Assembly: GCF_001542415.1 (NCBI RefSeq)
Contig: NZ_LNCU01000041.1
Coordinates: forward strand, 64,521-128,520
Origin: Bradyrhizobium macuxiense
Lineage (GTDB): Bacteria; Pseudomonadota; Alphaproteobacteria; Rhizobiales; Xanthobacteraceae
Length of the DNA stretch: 64,000 nt
Direction: 5' to 3'
The position numbers were made by a program, and so were the translations under genes. Below are positions 49,573-58,394 of the stretch, in pieces. How positions within the stretch are numbered: position 1 is the first letter of the stretch; the number at the start of each line of letters is the position of its first letter. The notes below the pieces were generated by a model. It did not search any database. It was given only the letters and a program-made list of their open reading frames with translations, and was not told where the DNA came from.

Positions 49573-49696
49573 AAGTCCTCCCCCTCCCGCCGCGACGTAT
49601 CGCGGCAAGCTATCAGCTCGCTTGTGTCTTCAAATTCGATTGCCGCTACCGAACATCGAGATGCCCGGCGCTGCGCCGCCGCGTGTCTTCCTTTTC

Positions 49697-49721
49697 AACC
49701 CGTCCACTCGCTTCGCGTTCC
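49697..49721 (-). promoter_or_regulatory. EcfG-like promoter candidate before the 40-aa frame
   Basis: On the minus strand GGAAC (49721-49717), 16 bases, then GGTT (49700-49697). The alphaproteobacterial general-stress sigma EcfG recognises GGAAC with CGTT about 16-17 bases on, so one base differs. It would start RNA about 115 bases before the short frame. Tentative. Confidence 0.25.
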
Positions 49722-49979
49722 CGCTGCCAGATTCCGACGGTCATCCTGGTCTCTCTTGTTTGACGCATCCGGAGAACCGGGGGCATCACTGGAGAAATTT
49801 TGACACAGGTCGACCGTCCTCATATCGCTATGAGCTACCAATCTAGCTTCGCTTGGAAAGCGTCGCTAACGCGCACACCGCCGCCGATTTGCACGTCCGC
49901 CCCTGGGTCTCAAACCGCGCTGATCTGGAGAGCCGTGGGCGTCGCGGACAACAAATAAATACACCAAGCGGATTTCCTG

Positions 49980-50425
49980 ACAATCCGTGGATTCGACTGA
50001 CATCGAGACTCTTCGCGACTGTTGCGATGCTGCAAATGCGACACCGCGAAAGCAAGTTTTTGAATCAGCGCGTAGAATCCTGCGTGTCACAAACCACGGT
50101 GCAATACCAAAAAATTTTCATAGAAAATTTACATTTGCTCTTGCGATGGTCGTTTTTCCAATCGCTCTTCAGCACTATGTGCATAAGTAATTCGCGAAGC
50201 GTCATTTTTCACGATTACTTTTACAGGGTAACTCCCACCCCATAATTCTCGAGACGAAGTTGCGTCGCGCTATTCCATCTGCGTTGCGTAGCTGAGAAGA
50301 GTTTACGCGCAAGCTTAACGCGTCGATCAGATCGATCCGGTAGAACTACGGACATGACGAAACATGGCGCGCCATCGTCTGCGCCGCAACCCAATCCTTC
50401 TTGCGTGACGAAACTATCCACGGTT
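49980..50425. other. Candidate chromosomal replication origin region
   Basis: An AT-rich stretch within a 928-base gene-free interval between the 40-aa frame and rpsT. Four GANTC (CcrM methylation) sites cluster at 49990, 50007, 50062 and 50075. The most AT-rich part, near 50100-50135, includes CAAAAAATTTTCATAGAAAA. DnaA-box-like words are TGTGCATAA at 50178 (one mismatch to TGTGGATAA) and CTATCCACG at 50412 (two mismatches to TTATCCACA). dnaA and rpsT lie on either side. Assignment as oriC is inference. Confidence 0.4.
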
Positions 50426-50457
50426 GAAAAACAAAAAGCCCGGCGCGAGCCGGGCTT
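50426..50457 (-). terminator. Intrinsic terminator of rpsT
   Basis: On the minus strand, nine-base arms AAGCCCGGC/GCCGGGCTT with a four-base loop are followed by TTTGTTTTTC, a clear U-rich tail. It lies 45 bases after the rpsT stop and fits a rho-independent terminator. Confidence 0.88.
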
Positions 50458-50470
50458 CGTGACGAATAGG

Positions 50471-50504
50471 TTTCTCAGTCAGCTGAGTTTCTCAGTCAGC
50501 TCAC
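50471..50504. repeat. 17-base tandem duplication at the rpsT stop
   Basis: TTTCTCAGTCAGCTGAG is followed at once by TTTCTCAGTCAGCTCAC. The second copy covers the rpsT stop codon, so the first is a copy of the gene end placed in the 3' untranslated region. Confidence 0.8.
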
Positions 50505-50767
50505 TTCGCGAGCTTCGCGATCTGACGCGAGAGGCGCGACACCTTCCGGCTCGCGTTGTTCTTGTGAACGATGTTGCGCTGCGCTGCCTTCATCAGTTCG
50601 GGCTCCGCGCGCGTCATCGCCTTGACTGCTGCATCGCGGTCGCCGCGCTTGATCGCATCCTCGACGGTGCGAACCGCGCCACGCATCTGCGTGCGACGCG
50701 ACTTGTTGATGATGGTGCGGCGGGCAATCTTGCGGGTCGCCTTCTTGGCGGAAGTGGTATTGGCCAT
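50501..50767 (-). CDS. rpsT: 30S ribosomal protein S20
   Basis: 88 aa, Lys/Arg-rich, with the family pattern [20 protein letters not shown] and [16 protein letters not shown]-like [11 protein letters not shown] replaced here by [20 protein letters not shown]. It binds 16S rRNA early in small-subunit assembly. Its end has a strong terminator and a 17-base duplication; its upstream side has a perfect 16-base tandem repeat. It is transcribed toward dnaA from across the candidate origin. Confidence 0.96.
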   Translation of the reverse strand: MANTTSAKKATRKIARRTIINKSRRTQMRGAVRTVEDAIKRGDRDAAVKAMTRAEPELMKAAQRNIVHKNNASRKVSRLSRQIAKLAK

Positions 50768-51139
50768 GGTCTCAACTGTCCTTCGGCGGTGATCGCTCGG
50801 TGGTCGGGCTCGCGCGCACCGGCCGGTTCAAATCTCTACTCGGGTGTATTGTTCAAGGGTGTTCTTGAGCAAGGGTGTTCTTGAGGCGGCCATGCCAGGG
50901 AGCGAAACGCTGCCCCCACATGCGGCACTGTCCAAAGAACAGCGGCGGCAGGATTGCGCCCGCCGCCATCGGCCGGTCTTATAGATGCCGCAGCCTTCAC
51001 CGTCAACGCTTTCCAGACCAAAAAGAGCCTGAAATTGGGCCCGCGATGGCCGGATAAGCTGCTGAAGAGGTTGAATTTCCTGGGGGCGCCCGGTAAGGCC
51101 TGACGACGCCTGGGGCGCGACAGGGAATGAGGGTGACGC
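50768..51139. other. Intergenic region upstream of rpsT
   Basis: 372 bases between divergent rpsT and a small membrane-protein gene. It contains the tandem repeat at 50854-50885. A short open stretch on the plus strand near 50990-51101 (ending FLGAPGKA) has no start or ribosome binding site and is not called. No other feature is seen. Confidence 0.4.
50854..50885. repeat. Perfect 16-base tandem repeat upstream of rpsT
   Basis: CAAGGGTGTTCTTGAG occurs twice without a gap, at 50854-50869 and 50870-50885. Each unit has the outer palindrome CAAG...CTTG. It lies about 90 bases before the rpsT start and could be a regulator site or simple slippage product. Confidence 0.75.
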
Positions 51140-51457
51140 ATGATCCGCGGTTTTTTCCGTCTCATCGGCCTCGTGCTGCTGGCCGGCGGATTCATCTTCC
51201 TGGTCTATGACGGCGCCCGCTATGTCGCCGACCAGAGCCTGCGTTTCACCCGGTTCGGCCAGTTCTGGAACGACATCCACCAGTCCAGCCAGCAGGCATT
51301 CCGCGTCTGGGTGGAGAGCCACGCGCCGTGGCTCTGGAACGACGTGATCAGGGTCGTGCTGGACCAGCCGGCGTTCGCGGTGCTCGGCATCGCCGGCATT
51401 CTCCTGATGCTGCTGTTCCGGCCTCGCAAGCCGCTGATAGGCTACGCGCGGGACTGA
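51140..51457 (+). CDS. Small inner-membrane protein, unknown function
   Basis: 105 aa. There are two hydrophobic helices, LIGLVLLAGGFIFLVYDGAR near the N-terminus and FAVLGIAGILLMLLFRPRKP at the C-terminus, with a Trp-rich soluble part between (FWNDIHQSSQQAFRVWVESH). Both termini are probably cytoplasmic by the positive-inside rule. The spacing to the stop and codon use look genuine, and GGGAATGAGGGTGACGC precedes the ATG. No named family is recognised. Confidence 0.75.
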   Translation: MIRGFFRLIGLVLLAGGFIFLVYDGARYVADQSLRFTRFGQFWNDIHQSSQQAFRVWVESHAPWLWNDVIRVVLDQPAFAVLGIAGILLMLLFRPRKPLIGYARD

Positions 51458-51574
51458 GCGATCGCCGCTACAAGCCCGTAACAGGACTGCCATCTTCAGC
51501 GTAAGGACATATATAGTTGGCAGCCGGCCCGCAGGCATTGCCGCGTCGGCCGATGTCCTGCCTGGAGGTGATCC

Positions 51575-52231
51575 ATGTTGTTCATGCGCAAGACCACTGC
51601 GTTGCCGAGCGCCGCCGAAGCGCTGCCGGGCCGCGCGACGCCGATCCCGACCGCGACCACCCATTTCGTCAACGGCAGCAGATTGCAGCCGCCGTATCCG
51701 CAGGGCCTCGAGCACGCGGTGTTCGGACTTGGCTGTTTCTGGGGCGCGGAGCGCAAGTTCTGGGAGCTTGGCGACGGCATCTACACCACCGCCGCCGGCT
51801 ATGCCGGAGGCCACACGCCGAACCCGACCTATGAAGAGGTCTGCTCCGGTCGCACCGGCCACACCGAGGTGGTGCTCGTCGTGTTCGACCCGAAGAAGAT
51901 CTCTTACGAGAAGCTGCTGAAGACGTTCTGGGAAAACCACAACCCGACGCAGGGAATGCGGCAGGGCAACGACATCGGCACGCAGTATCGTTCGGCGATC
52001 TACACCGTCGGCGATGCGCAGCACAAAGCCGCGGAAGCATCCAGTGCGATGTATCAGAAGGCGCTCGCCGCCAAGGGCCTCGGCGCCATCACCACCGAGA
52101 TCGCGCCGGCCGGCGAGTTCTACTTCGCCGAGGACTACCACCAGCAGTATCTCGCCAAGAATCCGGCGGGCTATTGCGGGCTCGGCGGCACCGGCGTGTC
52201 CTGCCCGATCGGCGTCGGCGTCACGGCCTGA
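51575..52231 (+). CDS. msrA: Peptide-methionine (S)-S-oxide reductase MsrA
   Basis: A 218-aa enzyme reducing methionine S-sulfoxide in proteins. The catalytic motif is [17 protein letters not shown] near residue 50, followed by [20 protein letters not shown] and the substrate-binding [12 protein letters not shown] near 190. The C-terminal [13 protein letters not shown] carries the resolving cysteines. It is longer than minimal MsrA because of a 45-residue N-terminal extension, common in rhizobia. The ATG is preceded by GGAGGTGATCC. Confidence 0.95.
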   Translation: MLFMRKTTALPSAAEALPGRATPIPTATTHFVNGSRLQPPYPQGLEHAVFGLGCFWGAERKFWELGDGIYTTAAGYAGGHTPNPTYEEVCSGRTGHTEVVLVVFDPKKISYEKLLKTFWENHNPTQGMRQGNDIGTQYRSAIYTVGDAQHKAAEASSAMYQKALAAKGLGAITTEIAPAGEFYFAEDYHQQYLAKNPAGYCGLGGTGVSCPIGVGVTA

Positions 52232-52339
52232 TCGCGCCATGCGTCAACGGGAAGCCGTGCCGGCTTCCCGTTCGATATCGCGCCGAAAACCCTTTGTTAA
52301 CCATAACCGGTGCAAGACTGGGGCTGTCTCGTTTGAGGG

Positions 52340-53092
52340 ATGGGTCCGGTGCCGGTTGCACGCGCGTTACGATTGCCGATCATTGCCGTCACGACGGCGC
52401 TCGCGCTGTCGGGCTGCATGAGCACGTCCGGTCCGGTGGCCGTCGGCCCGCAAGGCAGTCCCGATTCCGTCGCCTACGGCCAGGTCTATGCGCCGGCTCC
52501 AGTCGCGGATGCGAGCGGTGGCGGTGCCATCAGCGCGATGCGCTCGGCCTTTGCAAGTTCCCCCCGAGGCTATGCTGCGCCGGTCGCGGCCCCGGTCGTC
52601 TACGCCGCGCCGGCCGGACCGGCCCGCTACGACAGCAGCTATCATCTCGATGCCGGCGACCGGCTTCGCGTCGTGGTCTACGGCCAGGAAGGCCTCACCA
52701 ACACCTATGCGATCGACGCCGCAGGCGCGATCACCATGCCGCTGATCGGCTCGGTGCCGGCACGCGGCCGCACGCCGGCCGGGCTCGCCGCCGAGATCAC
52801 GGGACGTCTGCGCAACGGCTATATCCGCGAGCCGTCGGTGGCGGTCGAGATCGAGGCCTATCGCCCGTTCTTCATCCTCGGCGAGGTCGCGGCCCCCGGG
52901 CAATATCCTTACGTCCCCAACATGACGGTCGAGAGCGCGGTGGCGATCGCCGGCGGTTTCTCGCCGCGCGCCAAGCGCGACAGCGTCACCTTGACGCACT
53001 CCGATGCGTCGGGCTCCGGCCGCTTCGTGGTGCCGCTCGGCACACCGATGAACCCCGGCGACACTGTGTTCGTCAACGAGCGCTGGTTCTGA
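52340..53092 (+). CDS. Wza-like polysaccharide export lipoprotein
   Basis: 250 aa. An N-terminal lipobox, TTALALSGCMSTS, predicts an outer-membrane or periplasmic lipoprotein. The Poly_export domain is at YHLDAGDRLRVVVYGQEGLT near residue 98, followed by one SLBB-like domain (FFILGEVAAPGQYPYVPN). It forms the exit channel for surface polysaccharide in complete systems; no glycosyltransferase, Wzc or Wzx gene is close, so it stands alone here. It is about two-thirds the length of Escherichia coli Wza. Confidence 0.88.
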   Translation: MGPVPVARALRLPIIAVTTALALSGCMSTSGPVAVGPQGSPDSVAYGQVYAPAPVADASGGGAISAMRSAFASSPRGYAAPVAAPVVYAAPAGPARYDSSYHLDAGDRLRVVVYGQEGLTNTYAIDAAGAITMPLIGSVPARGRTPAGLAAEITGRLRNGYIREPSVAVEIEAYRPFFILGEVAAPGQYPYVPNMTVESAVAIAGGFSPRAKRDSVTLTHSDASGSGRFVVPLGTPMNPGDTVFVNERWF

Positions 53093-53100
53093 TCACAGCT

Positions 53101-53252
53101 CGTCATGCGCGGGCTTGACCCGCGCATGCATCCGGCAAGAACTTTTTCGAAGGCGATGGATTGCCGGGTCCCGTCTGCGCCAAGGCTTCGACGGGGCTAA
53201 TGGTCTGAGGCACGCCGAAGCTTTAGCGGAGGCGGCAAGCCCGGCAATGACG
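53101..53252. repeat. REP-like palindromic elements
   Basis: CGTCATGCGCGGGCTTGACC then CGCGCATGC forms one hairpin, and GGCAAGCCCGGCAATGACG closes the region. It lies between convergent genes (the Wza-like and dienelactone hydrolase genes). No open frame of interest is seen. Confidence 0.55.
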
Positions 53253-53254
53253 TT

Positions 53255-53926
53255 TCAGCGCAGATGCTTGGCGAAGAACGCCATGCTGCGCGGCCAGGCG
53301 ACGTCGGCACTCGCCTTGTCGTAGCTTGCGCGCTCGTCGCAGTGGAAGCCGTGCTGGGCGCCGGGATAGATGAAGATCTCGACCTCGGGCCGCTTCGACT
53401 TGATGGTCTCGACATCGCTCAAGGGGATGCCGGCATCCTTCTCGCCGAAATGCAATTGCGTCGGCACGGTCGGCTTGTCGTCGGCAAAGCGCACCACCGC
53501 GCCGCCGTAATAGCCGATCGCAGCTGAAAGTCCGGACAGCTTGGTGGCGGCCGCATAGGCGACGCTGCCGCCGAGGCAGAAGCCCACGATGCCGACCGGG
53601 CCAACGGATTTCACCGCGTCGATCGCGGCCTGGGTGTCGCGCAGTATCGCGGCCCAGTCCGGATTGGCGACGAACTTCCGCGCGTTGGCGATCTCGTCGG
53701 GCGAATAGCCGCTCTGGAAGTTCGGCTCGATACGGTCGAAGATCGACGGCGCGACGGCGACGTAGCCCTCCGTCGCCAGCCGGTCGCAGACCGAGCGGAT
53801 GTGGTGATTGACGCCGAATATCTCCTGGATCACGACGATCGCGCCCTTGGGCGCACCGGCGGGATCGGCGCGATAGGCGCCGGATTCAAAGCCGTCCGAA
53901 GCCTTGAGCTTGATATCTTGTCCCAT
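53255..53926 (-). CDS. Dienelactone hydrolase family protein
   Basis: A 223-aa alpha/beta hydrolase with a cysteine nucleophile in GIVGFCLGGSVAYAA near residue 118. The Asp is expected in FGEKDAGIPLSD near 172 and the His in YPGAQHGFHCDERAS near 203. Dienelactone hydrolases open lactone rings in aromatic (chlorocatechol) catabolism, but many homologues have other esterase roles. It is cytoplasmic. It lies 54 bases from the next gene upstream on the same strand. Confidence 0.88.
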   Translation of the reverse strand: MGQDIKLKASDGFESGAYRADPAGAPKGAIVVIQEIFGVNHHIRSVCDRLATEGYVAVAPSIFDRIEPNFQSGYSPDEIANARKFVANPDWAAILRDTQAAIDAVKSVGPVGIVGFCLGGSVAYAAATKLSGLSAAIGYYGGAVVRFADDKPTVPTQLHFGEKDAGIPLSDVETIKSKRPEVEIFIYPGAQHGFHCDERASYDKASADVAWPRSMAFFAKHLR

Positions 53927-53980
53927 GATTCATCCTTGTCTGGTTGCGGGTTGCATGAAGGTCTCGGTCCACGCGAGGCG

Positions 53981-54319
53981 CTATCGCCACATCCAGTTCT
54001 CGCCCCAATCGCCCTTCCAGCCGGCAAGCCGGCCCTTGCGGAACTGCAGATAGAGACGGTCATGGTGTGGGAATAGCCCGCTGCCGCCGATATCGCGGAA
54101 GGTCAGGAAGACCTCCTCGCCGGGCCGACCGCTGACACGGGTGAAGGGCGTGCCGAGCGCGCGCTGGGCTTGGTCGACGCCCATGCCGAACACCAGCGGC
54201 GTGTTGTTCGACAGCGTTGCGGTGAACGAGGACGCCGAGCCGCCGAATGGCGGTAGCTTCTGCGCGCTGGCAGCCGTGGTGCCGGCGGCCAGCAGCAGGG
54301 CGATGACGACCGTCTTCAC
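53981..54319 (-). CDS. Small secreted protein, unknown
   Basis: 112 aa. A signal peptide (KTVVIALLLAAGTTAASAQ) precedes a mature part with FGMGVDQAQRALGTPFTRVS and GDWGENWMWR at the end. The layout resembles the small BamE/SmpA-like fold (a G-M-x5-A-x3-L-G-x-P pattern), but that is weak. Its ATG overlaps the stop of the alpha/beta hydrolase by 4 bases, so it is co-translated with it. Confidence 0.75.
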   Translation of the reverse strand: MKTVVIALLLAAGTTAASAQKLPPFGGSASSFTATLSNNTPLVFGMGVDQAQRALGTPFTRVSGRPGEEVFLTFRDIGGSGLFPHHDRLYLQFRKGRLAGWKGDWGENWMWR

Positions 54320-55104
54320 GAGGCGGCCTTTCCCCGCGCGCCGGCCTCAAGCTCATCCAGGAATGGCCGCACGGCATCGATGAACGCCTGCGGCTGGTCG
54401 ATGTTGACGGCGTGGCCGGCGTTCGGGATCACCACCTTGCCCGCGCCCGGGATTTTCGCCGCCATGTAGTCGGAGGCGGCCAGGAACGGCGTATCGTCGG
54501 CGCCGACCACGACCAGCGACGGCACCTTGATATCGGGCAGCGATTCGATCACCCGCGCATCGCGTTGCGCCAGCATGCCGCGGGCGGCGCGCGCCAGGCC
54601 CTTGGCGTCGCGATGCGTCACGGATGAGCGCTCGGCGCTCAGCGACTTCAAGACTTCGAGCCCTTCGCGATCAAACCGGTCGCCGGTGTCGCGGGCACGC
54701 TTGTTCCAGACCTCGCGGGCGTCATCCTTCTTGAAGCCCGGGCCGGTGTCGATGATCAGGAGCGCGCGCACCCGTTCGGGGTGGGCGCGATGGAAAGCGA
54801 GCGACATGTAGCCGCCGAGCGACAGGCCTCCCACGATCGCGTTGTCGGCGCCGACGGCGTCGAGCAGGCCGGCGATGTCGCCGACCGTCAGGGCTTCGCT
54901 GTAGCTTGCGGGATCGTCGGGATAGTCCGATTGTCCGTGGCCGCGCATGTCCCACAGCACGAGCTTGTGGTGTTTCGAGAGCGCCGCGATCTGGCCCTGC
55001 CACATCGCCGACGTCGACGAATAGCCGTGGGTGAGGATCAGCGGTGGGCCGCTGCCGTAAACCTCATAGTGGATGTTGACCCCGTCGCGATTGAGCTTTG
55101 GCAT
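54316..55104 (-). CDS. Alpha/beta hydrolase
   Basis: 262 aa. The oxyanion loop is ILTHGYSSTSAMWQGQ near residue 22, the nucleophile elbow is VGGLSLGGYMSLAFHRAH near 91, and the late catalytic His lies in VIPNAGHAVNIDQPQAF near 235. Members include esterases, C-C hydrolases and 3-oxoadipate enol-lactonase-like enzymes; the substrate is not assigned. Start at MPKLNRDGVNIHYEVYG (55104), after a short non-conserved in-frame stretch. Confidence 0.87.
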   Translation of the reverse strand: MPKLNRDGVNIHYEVYGSGPPLILTHGYSSTSAMWQGQIAALSKHHKLVLWDMRGHGQSDYPDDPASYSEALTVGDIAGLLDAVGADNAIVGGLSLGGYMSLAFHRAHPERVRALLIIDTGPGFKKDDAREVWNKRARDTGDRFDREGLEVLKSLSAERSSVTHRDAKGLARAARGMLAQRDARVIESLPDIKVPSLVVVGADDTPFLAASDYMAAKIPGAGKVVIPNAGHAVNIDQPQAFIDAVRPFLDELEAGARGKAAS

Positions 55105-55411
55105 TCTGGCTTCCCAATTTTCCAACCCCTGGCGATCCTAGCGCGATCCATTTGCCGTTGAGAAATGCGCAGACGGCAGAGGATGCCAGCAACTTGGCGC
55201 GTCATTGTTGAGGTCGACGCGACAAATCCCTGCCGCATCGCACAATCGGTTGTTTCGGAACTTATTCTTTTCGAACGGTTCCAAATTGGATTGCCTCCTG
55301 CCGGTAACCGGATCATTGTCTCGGCAACTGTCGCTTACCCGGTGGGCGCCAGCCAAGACCCAACAGTGAGATGCCGCCGTAAGCGGCTTCATACACCGGA
55401 AGGGGAGAGAG
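55105..55411. other. Divergent intergenic region before the molybdenum hydroxylase operon
   Basis: 307 bases between the alpha/beta hydrolase (minus) and the iron-sulfur subunit (plus). It is somewhat AT-rich near 55245-55290 (TTGTTTCGGAACTTATTC). A good ribosome binding site AAGGGGAGAGAG stands just before 55412. No promoter or RNA gene is clear enough to call. Confidence 0.4.
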
Positions 55412-55903
55412 ATGCCTAATCTCAATATCAACGGGCGGAATATGTCCGTCGAAGCGGCGAACGATACACCGCTGCTCTGGGTCATCCGCGAGCAACTGCA
55501 GATGACCGGCACCAAATTCGGTTGCGGCGCGGGCCTCTGTGGCGCCTGCACGGTCCATCTCAACGGCGAAGCAGTGCGGTCTTGCCAGACCTCGCTTGCC
55601 GACGCCGTCGGCAAGAAGATCACCACCATCGAAGGGCTCTCCGCCAAGGGCGATCATCCCTTGCAGAAGGCCTGGATCGCCGAGCAAGTGCCGCAATGCG
55701 GTTACTGCCAGTCCGGGCAGATCATGCAGGCGGCGGCGCTGCTGTCGAAGAACACCAACCCGACAAAAGAGGAAGTGGTCGCGCATATGGACGGCAATCT
55801 CTGCCGTTGCATGACTTACTCACGAATCCAGAAGGCGATCATGCGGGCTGCGTCGGACATGCGCACCGCATCGGCCACCGGAAGCGAGCGGAGGGCCACA
55901 TGA
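55412..55903 (+). CDS. [2Fe-2S] subunit of a xanthine-oxidase-family dehydrogenase (IorA-like)
   Basis: A 163-aa electron-transfer subunit. The plant-ferredoxin-type cluster motif is [19 protein letters not shown] near residue 38, and the second cluster motif is [12 protein letters not shown] near 98 with [14 protein letters not shown] near 130. It matches the small subunit of isoquinoline 1-oxidoreductase and related aldehyde oxidases. Its stop overlaps the start of the large subunit (ATGA), so the two are coupled. Confidence 0.92.
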   Translation: MPNLNINGRNMSVEAANDTPLLWVIREQLQMTGTKFGCGAGLCGACTVHLNGEAVRSCQTSLADAVGKKITTIEGLSAKGDHPLQKAWIAEQVPQCGYCQSGQIMQAAALLSKNTNPTKEEVVAHMDGNLCRCMTYSRIQKAIMRAASDMRTASATGSERRAT

Positions 55904-58185
55904 ATAGCCACGTGAAGATTCCGCAAAGCACATCCGCCGACCTCAGCCGCCGTTCCTTCCTCGTCGGCACCGCTGCGACCGGTCTCGTGCTCGGCTACGC
56001 CGCCGTTCCCGGCATCGATCATGCGCTTGCCGCGGCACCGGCGCATTTCGAGCCGACCGTCTGGTACTCGATCGCGCCCGATGGGCTTGTCACCGTGACC
56101 TGCGGCAAGGCCGACATGGGCCAGCATATCGCCTCGACCATGGCGCAGATCGTGGCCGAGGAGCTCGGCGCGAACTGGAGGGATATGCGGGTCCAGCTCG
56201 CCTCCAACGATCCGAAGTTCAACGACCCCGTACTGGGCGCGCAGATCACCGGCGGCAGCTGGTCGACGATGATGAACTTCGATGCGATGAGCCGCGCCGG
56301 TGCCGCCGGCCGCATCGCATTGACCGAAGCGGCAGCAGGCGCGATGGGCGTTCCGGCCAGCGAGCTGGTGGTCCGCGATTCCGTGATCAGCCATCCGAAG
56401 TCGAAGAAGTCGATGTCGTTTGCCGATGTGGTCAAGGGCGGCAAGGCGACCAAGACCTTCACGGCTGACGATCTCAAGGCGATCACGCTGAAGACGCCCG
56501 ATCAATATACGAAGATCGGCGTCTCGGTGCCGCAGATCGACATCCCCTACAAGACCAACGGCACCGCGAAGTACGGCATCGACGTCATGCTGCCCGGCAT
56601 GGTGTACGGCGCGCTGGTCACTCCGCCGGTACGCTACGGCGCCACGGTGAAATCGGTCGACGACTCCGCGGCCAAGAAGGTGCCCGGCTTTATCAAGGCC
56701 GTCACGCTGGACGACAAGACCACCACCACGACCGGTTGGGTGGTCGCGGTCGCGAACACCTACGCCAATGCCCGCAAGGCGGCGGAGGCGCTCAAGATCG
56801 ACTATGACGGCGGTCCGAACGCGAAGCTGTCCAGCGAGTCGTTGCTGACTGAAGCCAAGCGGCTGCAGGGCTTGAGCGACTCCGGCCAGTTCTTCGTCAA
56901 GGACGGCGATCCGGACGCGACCTATGGCTCGGCGGCCAAGGTGATGGAGGCGGAATACACCACCAACATCAACATCCACTGCCCGATGGAGCCGATGAAC
57001 GCCACGGCCGAGTTCAAGGGCGACATCCTGCATATCTATTCCGGCAACCAGTTCGCGACACGCTCCGGCGCGATCGCCGCGGGCGCGGCCGGGATCGATC
57101 CGAAGTATGTCGTGATGCACCAGATGTGGCTGGGCGGCGGCTTCGGCCGGCGTCTCGACGCCGACATGATGGTGCCTGCGGTGCAGGCGGCGAAGGCCGT
57201 CGGCAAGCCGGTCAAGGTGATCTACTCGCGCGAGAACGACATGACGATGGATTTCTCGCGTCCGCTCACCTACCAGAAGATCAAGGCCGGCATGGACGGC
57301 GACGGCAAGCTCATCGCGCTGAGCCACGACGTGGTCTCGGCCTGGCCGACCGCGCGGTGGGGAATCCCCGATTTCCTGTCGCCCTCGGTCGACAAGAAGG
57401 GGCCGCTCGACGCCTTCACTGTCAACGGTGCGGACTTCTTCTACACCGTGCCCAACCACTATGTGCGGGCGATCAAGAACGAGATGGCGCACAACGCCAC
57501 CCCGTCCGGTCAGCTCCGCTCGGTGGCCCCGGGTTGGACTTTCTGGGCGGTCGAAAGCATGATCGACGAGATCGCGCATGCGACCGGCAAGGATCCGGCC
57601 CTGTTCCGGGTCGAACTGCTTGACGGCAAGGGCAAGAACGACGGCGGCGCACAGCGGCTGCGTAACACGCTGCTGGCAGCGATGGGTCTTGCCGGCTACG
57701 GCACCAAGAAGCTGCCGAAGGGTGAGGGCATGGGCGTTGCCTGCGTGTCGTCGCAGGAGCGCGCCACCGCCAGCTGGACCGCCTGTGTCGCCCACGTCGC
57801 GGTCGCGCCGTCGGGCGAGGTGACGGTGAAGAAGCTGACGGTCGCAACCGACGTCGGCACGCAGGTCAATCCCGACGGCATCCGGGCCCAGGTCGAGGGC
57901 GCGGCGCTGTGGGGCATGTCGCTTGCGCTGTTCGAGAAGGCGACGTTGAAGGACGGCGGCATCGAGCAGACCAACTTCGACAGCTACACCCCGTTGCGGA
58001 TGAGCCAGCTGCCGGAGGTCGCGGTCAACGTCATCGCCAATGGCGAAAAGGCGACCGGCGTCGGCGAGCCCGCGGTGACGGTGGTGGCGCCGGCGATCGG
58101 CAACGCCGTCTTCAACGCGGTCGGTGCCCGCGTTCGTAGCCTGCCGATCTCCGCCGAGGCGGTGAAGGGGGCGATGAAGGCGTAA
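55900..58185 (+). CDS. Molybdopterin-binding subunit of a xanthine-oxidase-family dehydrogenase (IorB-like)
   Basis: 761 aa. A twin-arginine signal ([20 protein letters not shown]) predicts folded export to the periplasm with its small partner. The molybdenum-cofactor domain shows [19 protein letters not shown] near residue 408, and the conserved catalytic Glu lies in [20 protein letters not shown] near 725. It belongs to the isoquinoline 1-oxidoreductase/aldehyde dehydrogenase type that passes electrons to a cytochrome. No cytochrome c or XdhC-like insertase gene lies beside it. Start at the ATG at 55900. Confidence 0.92.
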   Translation: MNSHVKIPQSTSADLSRRSFLVGTAATGLVLGYAAVPGIDHALAAAPAHFEPTVWYSIAPDGLVTVTCGKADMGQHIASTMAQIVAEELGANWRDMRVQLASNDPKFNDPVLGAQITGGSWSTMMNFDAMSRAGAAGRIALTEAAAGAMGVPASELVVRDSVISHPKSKKSMSFADVVKGGKATKTFTADDLKAITLKTPDQYTKIGVSVPQIDIPYKTNGTAKYGIDVMLPGMVYGALVTPPVRYGATVKSVDDSAAKKVPGFIKAVTLDDKTTTTTGWVVAVANTYANARKAAEALKIDYDGGPNAKLSSESLLTEAKRLQGLSDSGQFFVKDGDPDATYGSAAKVMEAEYTTNINIHCPMEPMNATAEFKGDILHIYSGNQFATRSGAIAAGAAGIDPKYVVMHQMWLGGGFGRRLDADMMVPAVQAAKAVGKPVKVIYSRENDMTMDFSRPLTYQKIKAGMDGDGKLIALSHDVVSAWPTARWGIPDFLSPSVDKKGPLDAFTVNGADFFYTVPNHYVRAIKNEMAHNATPSGQLRSVAPGWTFWAVESMIDEIAHATGKDPALFRVELLDGKGKNDGGAQRLRNTLLAAMGLAGYGTKKLPKGEGMGVACVSSQERATASWTACVAHVAVAPSGEVTVKKLTVATDVGTQVNPDGIRAQVEGAALWGMSLALFEKATLKDGGIEQTNFDSYTPLRMSQLPEVAVNVIANGEKATGVGEPAVTVVAPAIGNAVFNAVGARVRSLPISAEAVKGAMKA

Positions 58186-58210
58186 GGAGCTTTCGCCATC
58201 CAAAAAAGAT

Positions 58211-58246
58211 AATCCGCCGAGGAGCCCCCTCGGCGGATTTTCCTTG
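58211..58246. terminator. Strong, possibly bidirectional, terminator
   Basis: Twelve-base perfect arms AATCCGCCGAGG/CCTCGGCGGATT with loop AGCCC, followed by TTTCCTT on the plus strand and preceded by CAAAAAAGAT, which gives a U-run on the other strand. It ends the molybdenum hydroxylase operon. Confidence 0.9.
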
Positions 58247-58394
58247 TCCGGCCGCGCTGATTCTGCTGCCGGAATCTGCGGCTCTTCAAATTGTATCCAT
58301 TCCGCTCAATCGCCGTTCAGCATCCCCATTAAGCCGGAGGGAACCCCTCACAGGTTAAGCGTTGGCCGTCGGTCGTTACCGCGACGGGGATTCC

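Noticed and set aside
49853-50245. A 130-codon plus-strand frame in the candidate origin
   Set aside because: Codon use is unlike the neighbours, no ribosome binding site, and it crosses the AT-rich and GANTC-rich segment.
50920-51101. Open stretch ending FLGAPGKA before the small membrane-protein gene
   Set aside because: No start codon or ribosome binding site, and no recognisable family; could at most be a decayed gene end.
55165-55419. An 84-codon frame upstream of the molybdenum hydroxylase operon
   Set aside because: It overlaps the ribosome binding site and start of the iron-sulfur subunit and has no family features.
58340-58364. GGAAC followed by CGTT upstream of the HD-GYP gene, like an EcfG promoter
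   Set aside because: The spacer is only 15 bases, shorter than the 16-17 normally seen, so I did not call it.
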